Of a stretch of DNA of 64,000 nt, positions 46,483 to 55,714 are shown in pieces (the stretch's first letter is position 1; the number at the start of each line of letters is the position of its first letter). The position numbers and the translations under genes are program-made. Source of the stretch: Candidatus Marithrix sp. (GTDB lineage Bacteria > Pseudomonadota > Gammaproteobacteria > Beggiatoales > Beggiatoaceae); assembly GCA_016744775.1 (NCBI GenBank), contig JADGDS010000001.1:427542-491541 (forward strand). Reading direction: 5' to 3'. A model generated the notes under the pieces. That model was not told the origin of the DNA. It made no database searches and saw only the letters and a list, made by a program, of their open reading frames with translations.

Positions 46483-47772
46483 TCATATTCGTGGCAATGA
46501 CAAAATAGCCTCAAGCCCTCCGTTAATACGATTACGTAAAATTATTTCTCCACCATGTGAGCGGGCAATGTTTCTTGCTATACTTAATCCTAAACCGGTT
46601 CCTCCTGTGCTACGACTGCGAGATGTTTCTAGGCGATAAAATGGTTCAAATACTGTTTCTAAAGCTGTTTCTGGAATACCCGCACCTCGGTCTGCAATGG
46701 TAATTTGTAATTGTTCAGGTTGATTTTTGAGGCTTACTGTTACTTGTTGTCCGTATTTATGAGCATTGTCAATTAGATTTACTAGACAACGTTTGAGAGA
46801 TAAGGGGCGTGCTGGATAAGGTTTAGGAATATCGCCTTGAATTGTAAATGGTTTTGCCATTTCTTCATAATCGGCTTGCAAGCTTTCCAATAATGCACAA
46901 ATATCTAAAGTTTGAACTTGTTCTGTATTTTCTAAACCTCGCATAAAATCTAAAGTTGCTGTTGTCATGCTTTGCATATCATCTAAATCTCTTATAAAAC
47001 TGTTACGCAACTTGTCATCTTCTAATTGTTCAACTCGTAAACGTAAACGTGTAATAGGAGTTTTTAAATCATGAGAAACTGCAATTAGAATACGAGCGCG
47101 ATCTTCTAAATAGCGACTTAATCGTGCTTGCATAGTATTAAAAGCGTAAGCAGCGCGACGTACTTCTATAGGTCCATTTTCTGATAATGGCGGCTGATGA
47201 ATATCTCTACCTAAATGTTCAGCGGCTTCAGCTAAAATAGCTAATGGGCGTGTCAGCCATCGTACCGCTAATAAGGATAAAATAAGTACTGTTATTAATA
47301 AGATTACTAGAATTGTTAATAATCTCCACGGAGGTGGTATTGTTTCTTTTATTGGATGAATATGTTTAAAACCAACCCAACTACCGTCTTGTAATTGTAT
47401 TTTTACCAGAAAAGGTGGATGACTAGCTGGTTTTTCAAATTCAATCAGACATAAAGATCGATCAATAGTTTCTAAGAAACTTTGTGTTACTGGCAGACAA
47501 TCCTTGGGCTTAGGAGCTGATAAGTTTAAAATTACTCGTAATCGTAATGTATCAAATAACTTGATAAATTGCATTCTATCTTTGCTTGCTAAAGAATCTA
47601 AAACTTGTAAAGTTCCAGAAATACGTTGACTTAAATGCTTCTGTTGAATTTTAGAAATTTGCTGTTGCCTAGCTTTGAAAAGAATAATGCTACTAAGCAA
47701 TTGAGATAATAATAAGCCAATGAATAATACTAATACTAAGCGGCCAAATAAAGAAGATGGTAATAATTGCAT
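46483..47772 (-). CDS. EnvZ-type sensor histidine kinase
   Basis: The 429 residues have two membrane helices (~8-28 and ~145-167) around a periplasmic region, a HAMP domain, the HisKA box ILIAVSHDLKTPITRLRLRV and a HATPase domain (NLIDNAHKYG, IADRGAGIPE, GTGLGLSIARNI). It probably phosphorylates the OmpR-like regulator encoded 7 bp upstream. The stimulus is unknown. Confidence 0.92.
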   Translation of the reverse strand: MQLLPSSLFGRLVLVLFIGLLLSQLLSSIILFKARQQQISKIQQKHLSQRISGTLQVLDSLASKDRMQFIKLFDTLRLRVILNLSAPKPKDCLPVTQSFLETIDRSLCLIEFEKPASHPPFLVKIQLQDGSWVGFKHIHPIKETIPPPWRLLTILVILLITVLILSLLAVRWLTRPLAILAEAAEHLGRDIHQPPLSENGPIEVRRAAYAFNTMQARLSRYLEDRARILIAVSHDLKTPITRLRLRVEQLEDDKLRNSFIRDLDDMQSMTTATLDFMRGLENTEQVQTLDICALLESLQADYEEMAKPFTIQGDIPKPYPARPLSLKRCLVNLIDNAHKYGQQVTVSLKNQPEQLQITIADRGAGIPETALETVFEPFYRLETSRSRSTGGTGLGLSIARNIARSHGGEIILRNRINGGLEAILSLPRI

Positions 47773-47779
47773 GGTTTAA

Positions 47780-48505
47780 TTATTTTAAGTTTTGTACATC
47801 AGCGGCTAAAATATATCCAGCACCTCGTGCTGTTTGAATAATACGTGGTTCTCTAGCATTTTCCCCTAAGTGGCGACGTAAACGCCCTACTAATACATCA
47901 ATACTACGATCAAATGCTTGAGCTTCTCGCCCTTGACTTAGTTCTAATAATTGATCTCGTGTTAATACTCGCTTGGCATGTTCTAAAAATACTCGCAATA
48001 ATCTAAATTCACCACCACTTAAAGGGATAACAACTTTTTCTGGTGATATTAAGTGACGAGTCGTTAAATCTAGTGTCCAATTTGCAAATACTAATTGTGA
48101 TACTATTTCTGTATCATCGCGCCCGGGTAAGGTTCTGCTACGACGTAATATTACCTTAATTCGCGCTAACAATTCGCGAGGATTAAAAGGTTTAGCCAGA
48201 TAATCATCTGCGCCCATTTCTAAGCCAATGATACGATCAGTTTCTTCTCCTAAAGCACTGAGAATGATAATGGGTATATTTAAACGAGCGCGTAAGTTGC
48301 GACATAATTCTAAACCATCCTCTCCCGGTAACATTAAATCTAATACTATCAAATCTATATGTTTTTCATCAAGCATTCGCCATAAGGCTTTGCCATTATT
48401 TACGGTTGTTGCTCGCAAACCGTTTTTTTCTAAATATTCTCGTAATAAATTACAAATTTCAGGGTCATCATCGAGAATGACAATGTGATCAAGTTGGTTT
48501 TTCAT
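47780..48505 (-). CDS. OmpR-type response regulator
   Basis: The 241 residues have a receiver domain (ILDDDPEICNLL; phospho-acceptor in LIVLDLMLPGEDGLE; Lys in YLAKPFNPREL) and a winged-helix DNA-binding domain ending in RTARGAGYILA. It is transcribed with the kinase downstream and divergent from the DUF2202 genes. AATGTAAAC-type sequences in the shared 128-bp gap may be its sites. Confidence 0.94.
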   Translation of the reverse strand: MKNQLDHIVILDDDPEICNLLREYLEKNGLRATTVNNGKALWRMLDEKHIDLIVLDLMLPGEDGLELCRNLRARLNIPIIILSALGEETDRIIGLEMGADDYLAKPFNPRELLARIKVILRRSRTLPGRDDTEIVSQLVFANWTLDLTTRHLISPEKVVIPLSGGEFRLLRVFLEHAKRVLTRDQLLELSQGREAQAFDRSIDVLVGRLRRHLGENAREPRIIQTARGAGYILAADVQNLK

Positions 48506-48517
48506 AAATTGTAAGCT

Positions 48518-48622
48518 AATGTAAACAAGCGGCGATTAGACAAATTTTCTAACAATAAAAGCGATTTCAGACATAAGCAGTTTACATTTTTTTGTTTTAA
48601 TGATCATCAATCAAAATGTAAA
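48518..48622. promoter_or_regulatory. Repeated AATGTAAAC motifs in the regulator/DUF2202 intergenic region
   Basis: AATGTAAAC at 48518-48526, its complement GTTTACATT at 48580-48588, and AATGTAAA at 48615-48622 lie in a 128-bp divergent promoter region. They suggest a shared operator, perhaps for the OmpR-like regulator. This is motif-based only. Confidence 0.35.
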
Positions 48623-48633
48623 GGAAAGTAGTT

Positions 48634-49605
48634 ATGAAAAGTTTAATAGCGATGATTTTAATCACTATGCCACTAATAAGCAACAGTGTTCCGCTTTTAG
48701 AAGTAAACACTGAAATTAAATTATCTGAAGCTGAGATAGAGGCCCTATCTTTTATGCGTGAAGAAGAAAAACTGGCTAGAGATGTTTATATTAGCCTTTA
48801 TGATGTTTGGCAAATCGCGGTATTTCAGAATATTTCCAAAGCTGAACAACAACATATGGATCAAATTAAATTTTTAATGGATAGTTATGGTTTATCTGAT
48901 CCAGTGCAAGAACCAGTAGGTGTTTTTACTAATTCTGATATTCAAAATTTATATGATACTCTTGTAACACGTGGTAAGACTTCACAAATAGAAGCATTAC
49001 ATGTAGGTGCTTTAGTCGAAGAAGTTGATATAAAAGATTTGCAACAAGCTCTAGCTGAAACTAATAATCCAGCATTAGAAATTGTTTATACAAATTTAAT
49101 GAATGGTTCTTATAATCATTTAAAGGCTTTTGTACGTAATATTGAATCTTTAGGTGATACCTATAAAGCTCAGCATTTATTAGAATATGAAGTAGATTAT
49201 ATTCTGAATTATAGTGTTACTAATAATTCCAAATTCAAAGCTTCACTTAACAATGGTGATATTCTGTCTCAAAACGATGAAGCAACCATTGCTGTTACTT
49301 TTCAAACAGAGACAAGTCATGTAGGGCAAACTGCTGAATTATTTATTATTGTAGCTTGGACATCAATTGATAGTAAACAAAGTTTAATGTTAATGCGTGA
49401 TGAAGCTGGTAATTGGAAAAATTGGGATGGTAGTTTTAATAACATTTCTGCTGCTCAAGCACCACTAGAATTAAGTAAAGCTCAAACACTTGATGTGTAT
49501 AAAGGTAATTTACCAGCAGGTAGATACCAATTATCAGTTGGTTATCGTTTATCAGATGGTAGGATTATTTTAAATGGGCAAATTGTTGATTTTTCAGTCG
49601 AATAA
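48634..49605 (+). CDS. Exported DUF2202 ferritin-like protein with C-terminal beta domain
   Basis: GGAAAG precedes the start; a signal peptide is followed by a DUF2202 domain (~30-180: EALSFMREEEKLARDVYISL, AEQQHMDQIKFLMD, NHLKAFVRNIE) with the E..E/H residues of a ferritin-like four-helix bundle. Residues ~205-323 form a beta domain (LFIIVAWTSID, RYQLSVGYRLSDGRIILNG) that resembles the end of the large surface protein at 3623-7639. Metal or redox function is plausible but unproven for the family. Confidence 0.85.
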   Translation: MKSLIAMILITMPLISNSVPLLEVNTEIKLSEAEIEALSFMREEEKLARDVYISLYDVWQIAVFQNISKAEQQHMDQIKFLMDSYGLSDPVQEPVGVFTNSDIQNLYDTLVTRGKTSQIEALHVGALVEEVDIKDLQQALAETNNPALEIVYTNLMNGSYNHLKAFVRNIESLGDTYKAQHLLEYEVDYILNYSVTNNSKFKASLNNGDILSQNDEATIAVTFQTETSHVGQTAELFIIVAWTSIDSKQSLMLMRDEAGNWKNWDGSFNNISAAQAPLELSKAQTLDVYKGNLPAGRYQLSVGYRLSDGRIILNGQIVDFSVE

Positions 49606-49623
49606 ATAAAAGGAAATAACATT

Positions 49624-50325
49624 ATGAAACGCAATAATACAATAATTAGTCTTTCTGCTGCTATGGGTATAGCTTTAGCAGCACCTGCTTGTTCTGCACA
49701 AAATGGCTATGGTTATGGGCAAGGTATGGGTTATGGTCAAGGTATGGGTAGAGGAGGCATGAGACATAATCCAGAAGAAGTACTAACTAAGTTCAAATAT
49801 CAAGAATTAAGTAAAGAAGAAGCAGAAAATCTGATTCATATGCGTGGTGAAGAGAAACTGGCTAGGGATGTTTATATAACTTTATATGAAACATGGTCAC
49901 TTCGACCATTTAGTAATATTTCTAGCAGTGAGCAAAGGCATATGGATGCTATTAAAGCTTTGCTTAAAAAATACAATATTGAAGATCCTTATGTAGATGA
50001 TACTGTTGGTGTTTTCGCTGATCCTCAATTTACTAACCTTTATAATGACTTAGTTGCAAAAGGGCGTAACTCCTTAGTAGATGCTTTAACAGTTGGAGCT
50101 ACTATTGAAGATTTAGATATTTTTGATTTAGAACAAAGTTTAACTCAAACTGATAATGATGATATTAAATATGTATTTCAAAATCTGACTAGAGGCTCAA
50201 GAAACCATTTACGAGCTTTTACTCGTTTATTGCGAAGAAATGGTGCAGATTATGAACCACGTTATATTGATGTTAATAGTTATCAAAATATCATAAATTC
50301 TCCTAGAGAGAGATGTAACCGATAA
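49624..50325 (+). CDS. Exported DUF2202 ferritin-like protein
   Basis: The 233-residue paralogue of the preceding protein has a signal peptide, a Gly/Tyr/Met-rich spacer (GYGYGQGMGYGQGMGRGG) and a DUF2202 domain (NLIHMRGEEKLARDVYITL, SEQRHMDAIKALLK, NHLRAFTRLLR). It lacks the C-terminal beta domain. AAAGGAAA supports the start. The two are a tandem duplication, probably one operon. Confidence 0.87.
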   Translation: MKRNNTIISLSAAMGIALAAPACSAQNGYGYGQGMGYGQGMGRGGMRHNPEEVLTKFKYQELSKEEAENLIHMRGEEKLARDVYITLYETWSLRPFSNISSSEQRHMDAIKALLKKYNIEDPYVDDTVGVFADPQFTNLYNDLVAKGRNSLVDALTVGATIEDLDIFDLEQSLTQTDNDDIKYVFQNLTRGSRNHLRAFTRLLRRNGADYEPRYIDVNSYQNIINSPRERCNR

Positions 50326-50332
50326 TAAGAAA

Positions 50333-50355
50333 GGGCAACCATAAAGGATTGCCCC
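50333..50355 (+). terminator. Hairpin after the DUF2202 pair
   Basis: GGGCAACC and GGATTGCCC pair with one bulged T around ATAAA, just after the stop at 50325. No T-run follows, so it may be a dispersed hairpin repeat or a weak terminator. Confidence 0.45.
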
Positions 50356-50535
50356 TACTTTATCAAAATTTCCACTTTCTTTTCTGTTATCCCGGCAATT
50401 TCAGCAATCATTTTAATATCTAATCCCTTCTTCACCATATTCATCAAACATTCTCGCACGTTCTTCAGGAGTAACTTGATCTTTTTCAATTATTTTGAAT
50501 ACACTTTGAATTGCAGGTAAATAATATGTTTGCAT
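50355..50535 (-). pseudogene. Frameshifted C-terminal remnant of a PD-(D/E)XK transposase-like (Rpn-type) protein
   Basis: On the minus strand an ATG at 50535 reads MQTYYLPAIQSVFKIIEKDQ.. up to EEGIRY and a stop. Changing frame continues MVKKGLDIKMIAEIAGITEK.., the C-terminal helix-turn-helix-like end common to Rpn/PD-(D/E)XK family proteins. No catalytic part remains. It occupies most of the 266-bp gap before aroC. Confidence 0.6.
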
Positions 50536-50591
50536 AGTTTAATAATATCATATATAATAGGATTAGGCAATTTATTATGGAAATTTAAAAT

Positions 50592-51653
50592 ATGTCAGGC
50601 AATAGTTTCGGAAAATTATTTACTGTTACTACTTTTGGTGAAAGTCATGGTGCCGCTATCGGTGGGATTGTTGATGGTTGCCCTTCGGGTTTGGATTTAA
50701 CTGCGGAAGATTTGCAAGTTGATTTAGATCGTCGTAAACCGGGTACTTCTAGACATACTACTCAGCGGCGTGAGGATGATGTCGTTAAAATTCTTTCTGG
50801 TACTTTTGAGGGTAAAACTACTGGTTGTCCAATTGGATTATTAATCGAAAATACTGATCAACGTTCTAAAGATTATAGTAAAATCAAGGATCAATTCAGA
50901 CCCGGTCATGCTGATTATGCTTATCATAAAAAATATGGTATTCGCGATTATCGCGGTGGAGGAAGATCTTCTGCACGTGAAACTGCGGTACGTGTTGCAG
51001 CAGGTGCTATAGCAAAAAAATATTTACAGGTTCATTATGGATGTCAGATACGTGGTTATTTATCGCAATTAGGTCCAATTGTTCCTGAACAGTTTGATTG
51101 GAATGAAGTAAGTAATAATTCGTTTTTTTGTCCAGACGTTAATAAAGTTTCTGAATTAGAAACTTATATGGATGCCTTACGTAAAGAAGGTAATTCCATT
51201 GGTGCGCGTGTTACTGTGGTTGCTAATAATGTACCGGTAGGTTTAGGAGAGCCTATATTTGATCGCTTAGATGCTGAGATTGCTCATGCTCTTATGAGTA
51301 TTAATGCTGTCAAAGGTGTTGAAATTGGAGATGGTTTTGCCAGCGTCGAGCAAAAAGGTACGGAACATAGAGATGAAATGACACCAGAAGGATTTTTAAG
51401 TAATCATGCTGGTGGTATTTTGGGTGGAATTTCTACTGGGCAAGATATTATTGCTCATATTGCTTTAAAACCAACTTCTAGTCTGCGTATTCCCGGAAAG
51501 AGCATTGATATACATGGCAATCCAATCGAAGTAATTACCACTGGTCGTCATGATCCTTGTGTGGGAATTCGCGCTACCCCAATCGCAGAAGCAATGTTGG
51601 CAATTGTGTTGCTGGATCATTTGTTACGTAATCGCGCTTATACACCCTACTAG
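50592..51653 (+). CDS. aroC: Chorismate synthase
   Basis: The 353 residues carry the three signatures [38 protein letters not shown] and [20 protein letters not shown]. It uses reduced FMN to convert EPSP to chorismate, the branch point of aromatic amino acids. Normal length. Hairpin copy E follows. Confidence 0.98.
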   Translation: MSGNSFGKLFTVTTFGESHGAAIGGIVDGCPSGLDLTAEDLQVDLDRRKPGTSRHTTQRREDDVVKILSGTFEGKTTGCPIGLLIENTDQRSKDYSKIKDQFRPGHADYAYHKKYGIRDYRGGGRSSARETAVRVAAGAIAKKYLQVHYGCQIRGYLSQLGPIVPEQFDWNEVSNNSFFCPDVNKVSELETYMDALRKEGNSIGARVTVVANNVPVGLGEPIFDRLDAEIAHALMSINAVKGVEIGDGFASVEQKGTEHRDEMTPEGFLSNHAGGILGGISTGQDIIAHIALKPTSSLRIPGKSIDIHGNPIEVITTGRHDPCVGIRATPIAEAMLAIVLLDHLLRNRAYTPY

Positions 51654-51692
51654 TTTTTGATCATATAGCTTTTCAGAAAACTCAAAACTATC

Positions 51693-51725
51693 AGACCTGT
51701 CAGGTTTTAAAAACCTGACAGGTCT
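51693..51725. repeat. 33-bp palindromic repeat, copy E (inverted)
   Basis: It has the G-C form of the arms (AGACCTGTCAGG and complement) with the centre reversed (TTTTAAAAA), i.e. it is inserted in the opposite orientation to copies A-D. It lies 40 bp after aroC. The rest of this 182-bp gap shows nothing but AT-rich promoter-like sequence before 51836. Confidence 0.9.
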
Positions 51726-51835
51726 TTAGGCCAAGGTATTTATCTATTGATACCTTATCTATAAAATTAAATCTCTTGCAACAGAAACATTGTATAATAC
51801 AATGTTATAATTCCTTAACTAGTGGCGAGTAAGAC

Positions 51836-51985
51836 ATGAAAACAGTACATAAAATTTTTTTAAGTCTAATTGTTGTGAATATGACTTTTACACCTGAGAT
51901 TAATAGTGAATTGAAAGATAAAACTGCTGATTCTTCTTCTAAGATGTTAGGAATATATACTGGGCATAAAAGTACAAACATATGA
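51836..51985 (+). pseudogene. Truncated outer-membrane barrel gene
   Basis: The 49-codon frame reads MKTVHKIFLSLIVVNMTFTP.. with INSELKDKTADSSSKMLGIY and TGHK, matching the first ~60 residues of the barrel proteins at 19756 and 55715. About 16 residues around the signal cleavage site are missing, and everything after TGHK is lost. It stops in ATGA shared with the amidase start. It is the 5' relic of a barrel gene interrupted by the amidase. Confidence 0.8.
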
Positions 51986-53484
51986 ACAAATTTCCAGAAT
52001 ATGAACAATATGATGCTTTAGCCTTAGCAGAGTTGGTAAGAAAGGGAGAAGTATCTGCTAAAGAACTATTAGCTGAGGCAAATGAACGCTTATCAAAAAT
52101 TAATCACAAGTATAATGCTGTTATCTATCAGGATAATTCTTTCGCAGAAACACTTATCAATAATTTAGATAAAAATAGTCTTTTTTGCGGTGTTCCATTT
52201 TTAGTAAAAGATTTAATGCTTGCATTTAAAGGTATGCCAATGTCAAATGGCACCAATGCTATGAAGTCATATGTTCCAAATGACAATAACAGAATGGCAG
52301 ATCAGCTTAATTCTGCTGGATTAATTACATTCGGAAAAACAACCACATCAGAATTCGGTAATTCACCTATAACAAAAACCACGGCTTTTGGTGCTACCCT
52401 AAACCCTTGGGATATATCAAAAAATTCAGGTGGATCAAGTGGTGGTAGCTCAGTAGTTGTCGCTTCAAGAGTTGTTCCAATGGCTTATTCTAGTGATGGT
52501 GGTGGTTCTATCAGGCTTCCTGCATCATATTGTGGAATTTTTGGATTCAAACCTTCACAAGGGCTAAATCAATATGAAGATATGACTAAGGCTTGGGCTG
52601 GTGCTGTAGTTAGTCATGTTTCTACAATTTCAGTTCGAGATAGTGCTGCTTATCTTGATATGGTTGCAGGAAACCTAGGAAATGATTATTCAGTATTAAA
52701 TCCCAAACAAAATAGCTATTTATTTTCAGCTACATGTGAGGAAAAAAAATTAAAAATTGGATTGATTACAGAATCACCAATAAAAACTAAAGTTCATGCT
52801 GAATGTATTAAAAGTGCAGAATTAGCAGCAAAATATTGTGAAGATTTAGGTCATGATGTGGAAACAACGCAATGGAACTTTGATGGAAGAGAATTAATGC
52901 GTGCATTTATAACAATCGTTATTAATTGTACACATGGTAATATAACTGATATGGCAACTTTATTCAAAATTAAAGAAAATGAATTGGATATTGAATTCAA
53001 TACAAAATTTATGTCCATTGCAGGAAGTGGCATTAGTCAGGATCAAGTTAATCAAGCATTGAAAATATGGAAAACTGCATCTCAAAAAATGTCAATACTA
53101 CATCAAAAATATGATGTTATTTTAACTCCTACTGTTGCAACTTTACCCCTAAGAAGCAATGATCTTGACTTTAATGTTTTTGAAAAATTGCTACTGAAAT
53201 TTATGATTGTGACAGGATTAGCTAAAAAGGCTATTAATAAAAATACGTTAGAGATTCTCATTGAGAAATTATTGTATCACATGCCTTTCACACCAATAGC
53301 GAATATTACAGGGCAACCAGCCATGTCAGTTCCACTATACTGGGATCAAAATGGTTTGCCTCATGGAGCACATTTTATGGCAGAAGTTGGAAATGATAAG
53401 ATATTATTTATGTTGGCAAAACAATTAGAATCAGAACATCCTTGGCGGAATAAAATTCCAAATTCGTCTATTTGCATTACTTAA
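51982..53484 (+). CDS. Amidase signature family hydrolase
   Basis: The 500-residue enzyme has the Lys of the triad in GVPFLVKDLM and the Ser-cis-Ser pair in NSGGSSGGSSVVVA and GGGSIRLPASYCG. It hydrolyses an amide, but the substrate cannot be read from the motifs. The natural family end (EHPWRNKIP) is reached at ~53459; the last six residues (SSICIT) and stop come from the adjoining alkD fragment. The start overlaps the barrel relic by 4 bp, so it probably uses the relic's promoter. There is no ribosome site of its own. It appears to be an inserted gene. Confidence 0.9.
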   Translation: MNKFPEYEQYDALALAELVRKGEVSAKELLAEANERLSKINHKYNAVIYQDNSFAETLINNLDKNSLFCGVPFLVKDLMLAFKGMPMSNGTNAMKSYVPNDNNRMADQLNSAGLITFGKTTTSEFGNSPITKTTAFGATLNPWDISKNSGGSSGGSSVVVASRVVPMAYSSDGGGSIRLPASYCGIFGFKPSQGLNQYEDMTKAWAGAVVSHVSTISVRDSAAYLDMVAGNLGNDYSVLNPKQNSYLFSATCEEKKLKIGLITESPIKTKVHAECIKSAELAAKYCEDLGHDVETTQWNFDGRELMRAFITIVINCTHGNITDMATLFKIKENELDIEFNTKFMSIAGSGISQDQVNQALKIWKTASQKMSILHQKYDVILTPTVATLPLRSNDLDFNVFEKLLLKFMIVTGLAKKAINKNTLEILIEKLLYHMPFTPIANITGQPAMSVPLYWDQNGLPHGAHFMAEVGNDKILFMLAKQLESEHPWRNKIPNSSICIT

Positions 53485-53702
53485 CTGCTCCACATATTGT
53501 TGGAAAGTACCTAGAAAATAAAGATAAAACCATATATAAAGCAGTAGGCTGGATGTTAAGATAAATTGGCAACAGAAACTTATTGAAAGAAACTGAATTC
53601 TTAAAATTACACTACAAAACAATGCCAAGAACCATGTTAAGATATGCAATTGAAAAATTTAGCAAGGAACAACGGCAAAAATATCTAAAAGGCTTGATAT
53701 AA
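53460..53702 (+). pseudogene. Degraded copy of the alkD-like DNA-alkylation repair gene
   Basis: The segment is nearly identical to parts of 56522-57010: it starts AAATTCGTCTATTTGCATTA, then lacks about 107 bp and later about 140 bp. It carries a nonsense change (GAA to TAA in TTAAGATAAATTGG) and ends AAAGGCTTGATA. The remaining bases to 53794 hold nothing recognisable except the leader of the next gene. With the barrel relic upstream it is the other half of a duplicated barrel-alkD unit. Confidence 0.88.
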
Positions 53703-53794
53703 GTCCATTTCAATGAAAATCAAAAAATGAACAAGTTATACAAAATTACTTTGACTGTAGCTGATCATAAATAATCTAGAAAAGGTAATATAAT

Positions 53795-54556
53795 ATGAAA
53801 AAATGGTATGAAGAATTATTTGAAAATTATGCTGATAAATATGACAATGAAAGTTTTACCCAAGGTACAATCGGAGAATGTGATTTTATAGAAAAGGAAA
53901 TCAATTTTAATAAAGCATTAACAATACTAGATATTGGTTGTGGAACAGGAAGACATGCAATCGAACTATCAAAAAGAGGTTATTCTGTCACAGGGATTGA
54001 TTTATCCGAATCTCAGTTGAAACAGGCAAAACTCAAAGCATCTAGGGAAAATATGAACATTGTTTTTCAAAAACAGGATGCCAGAAATCTTCACTTTTCT
54101 AATGAATTTGACTTAGCAATTATGCTTTGTGAAGGTGGATTCTCGCTGATGGAAACAGATGAGATGAATTTTCAAATTCTGCAAAATGCTGCAAATGCTT
54201 TAAAACCCAATGGTAAATTGATATTTACAACATTGAATGGACTGTTTCCTTTATTTCATTCTGTAAAAGAATTTATGGATTCAAAGACAGAAGAAGACGC
54301 TGCAACATATAATAATCATTCATTTGATTTAATGACATTTCGAGATCATAACATTACACATATTGTAGATGATTTTGGCAACAAAAAACAACTAGCATGT
54401 AACGAAAGATATTATGTGCCATCCGAAATAACTTGGCTTTTAAAATCGCTCAATTTTAAGACTATTGATATCTTTGGTGCAAAACTTGGTAGTTTCAGTC
54501 GAAGTGAGAAATTAACTACTGAAGATTTTGAGATGTTGGTAATCGCAGAAAAATAG
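53795..54556 (+). CDS. Class I SAM-dependent methyltransferase
   Basis: The 253 residues contain LTILDIGCGTGRHAIELSKR (SAM loop), VTGIDLSESQLKQAKLKA and FDLAIMLCEGGFSLM (post-motif). The domain order is that of small-molecule methyltransferases of the Methyltransf_25/11 type. Substrate unknown. Its last codons include a 20-bp sequence repeated at 55635, beyond the aldo-keto reductase gene. Confidence 0.85.
   Translation: MKKWYEELFENYADKYDNESFTQGTIGECDFIEKEINFNKALTILDIGCGTGRHAIELSKRGYSVTGIDLSESQLKQAKLKASRENMNIVFQKQDARNLHFSNEFDLAIMLCEGGFSLMETDEMNFQILQNAANALKPNGKLIFTTLNGLFPLFHSVKEFMDSKTEEDAATYNNHSFDLMTFRDHNITHIVDDFGNKKQLACNERYYVPSEITWLLKSLNFKTIDIFGAKLGSFSRSEKLTTEDFEMLVIAEK
54509..54528. repeat. 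20-bp direct repeat, copy 1 (end of methyltransferase gene)
   Basis: AAATTAACTACTGAAGATTT is repeated exactly at 55635-55654; the two copies bracket the aldo-keto reductase gene. Confidence 0.85.
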
Positions 54557-54575
54557 TTAGAATACAATAAATAAT

Positions 54576-55613
54576 ATGAAATATCGAAAACTTGGTCGTA
54601 CAAATTTAAACATTAGTCTAATTGGTTTAGGCACAATGACGTGGGGATTACAAAATACTCAAGACCAAGGTTTTGAGCAGATGGATTATGCGCTTAATCA
54701 GGGAATTAATTTTTTTGATACCGCTGAAATGTATGCCATCCCTCCCAGTGATAAAACTTATGGTACTACCGAGACCATTATCGGTAATTGGTTCGCCTCA
54801 CGCAAAACCCGTGACAAAGTGATTCTTGCCACAAAAATAGCAGGACCGGGCTTATCTTGGATCAGAAATGGTGAGATGATTAACAAAAAAAACCTGCTAT
54901 TAGCACTTGAAGGCAGCTTAAAAAGATTGCAAACAGATTATATCGATTTATATCAATTGCATTGGCCTAATCGGGACTCCTATCACTTTGGCAAAACGTG
55001 GAATTATGCGCCACGATTTGATATAAAACAACAAACAGAGAATTTTCTTGAAGTACTCCAGACACTGCAAACACTGGTTCAAGATGGAAAAATCCGTTAT
55101 TTTGGACTCTCTAACGAAACAGCTTGGGGGATTAGCAAATGGCTACAATTAGCGCAACAACATGATTTGCCAAGAGTTGTATCAATACAAAATGAATATT
55201 CCTTGCTTTGCCGCCATTTTGAATCTGACTTAAGTGAAATTGCTTTAAATGAGGACTGTGGATTACTTGCTTGGTCACCACTATGTCGCGGCATGATCAG
55301 TGGAAAATACTTAAATGGTGCGCGACCAGAGGGGGCAAGATTAACCATTGAAACACGAAAAGAACATCGTATCCAAGCCATGAGCGATGCAGCCATTGTA
55401 CAATATATTAAGCTGGCTAAAAAACATGAGTTAGATGTCAATCAAATGGCCATTGCCTTCGTCAATAGCCAGCCATTTGTGACCTCAACGCTTATTGGTG
55501 CGACCAATATGACACAACTTAAAACCAATATTGATGCCATTGATTTGCATTTATCAGATGACATTAAAACCGAAATAGAGACTATTCGTCGAGACTATCC
55601 GGCACCGTTTTAG
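54576..55613 (+). CDS. tas: Aldo-keto reductase, Tas-like
   Basis: The 345-residue protein follows E. coli Tas closely: GLGTMTWGLQNTQDQGFEQM, INFFDTAEMYAIPP (catalytic Asp, Tyr), ATKIAGPG, LYQLHWPNRDS (His), IRYFGLSNETAWG and TSTLIGATNMTQLKTNI. It is an NADPH-dependent carbonyl reductase in the cytoplasm; the physiological substrate is unknown. It looks richer in G and C than its neighbours and is bracketed by a 20-bp direct repeat, suggesting insertion. Confidence 0.9.
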   Translation: MKYRKLGRTNLNISLIGLGTMTWGLQNTQDQGFEQMDYALNQGINFFDTAEMYAIPPSDKTYGTTETIIGNWFASRKTRDKVILATKIAGPGLSWIRNGEMINKKNLLLALEGSLKRLQTDYIDLYQLHWPNRDSYHFGKTWNYAPRFDIKQQTENFLEVLQTLQTLVQDGKIRYFGLSNETAWGISKWLQLAQQHDLPRVVSIQNEYSLLCRHFESDLSEIALNEDCGLLAWSPLCRGMISGKYLNGARPEGARLTIETRKEHRIQAMSDAAIVQYIKLAKKHELDVNQMAIAFVNSQPFVTSTLIGATNMTQLKTNIDAIDLHLSDDIKTEIETIRRDYPAPF

Positions 55614-55634
55614 CTTTGCGGTGTTAGCATTTTC

Positions 55635-55654
55635 AAATTAACTACTGAAGATTT
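55635..55654. repeat. 20-bp direct repeat, copy 2
   Basis: It is the exact second copy of 54509-54528, 22 bp after the aldo-keto reductase stop. Confidence 0.85.
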
Positions 55655-55714
55655 ATAAGCTAATTTGAGCCTCAAAATGATTATTATTTTGATTTAACCA
55701 ATGATGAGCAAGAT

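Noticed and set aside
53431..53649. Minus-strand reading frame MHILTWFLALFCSVILR.., found also at 56774-56959
   Set aside because: Both are antisense to the alkD gene and its fragment; the shared translation simply reflects the DNA duplication.
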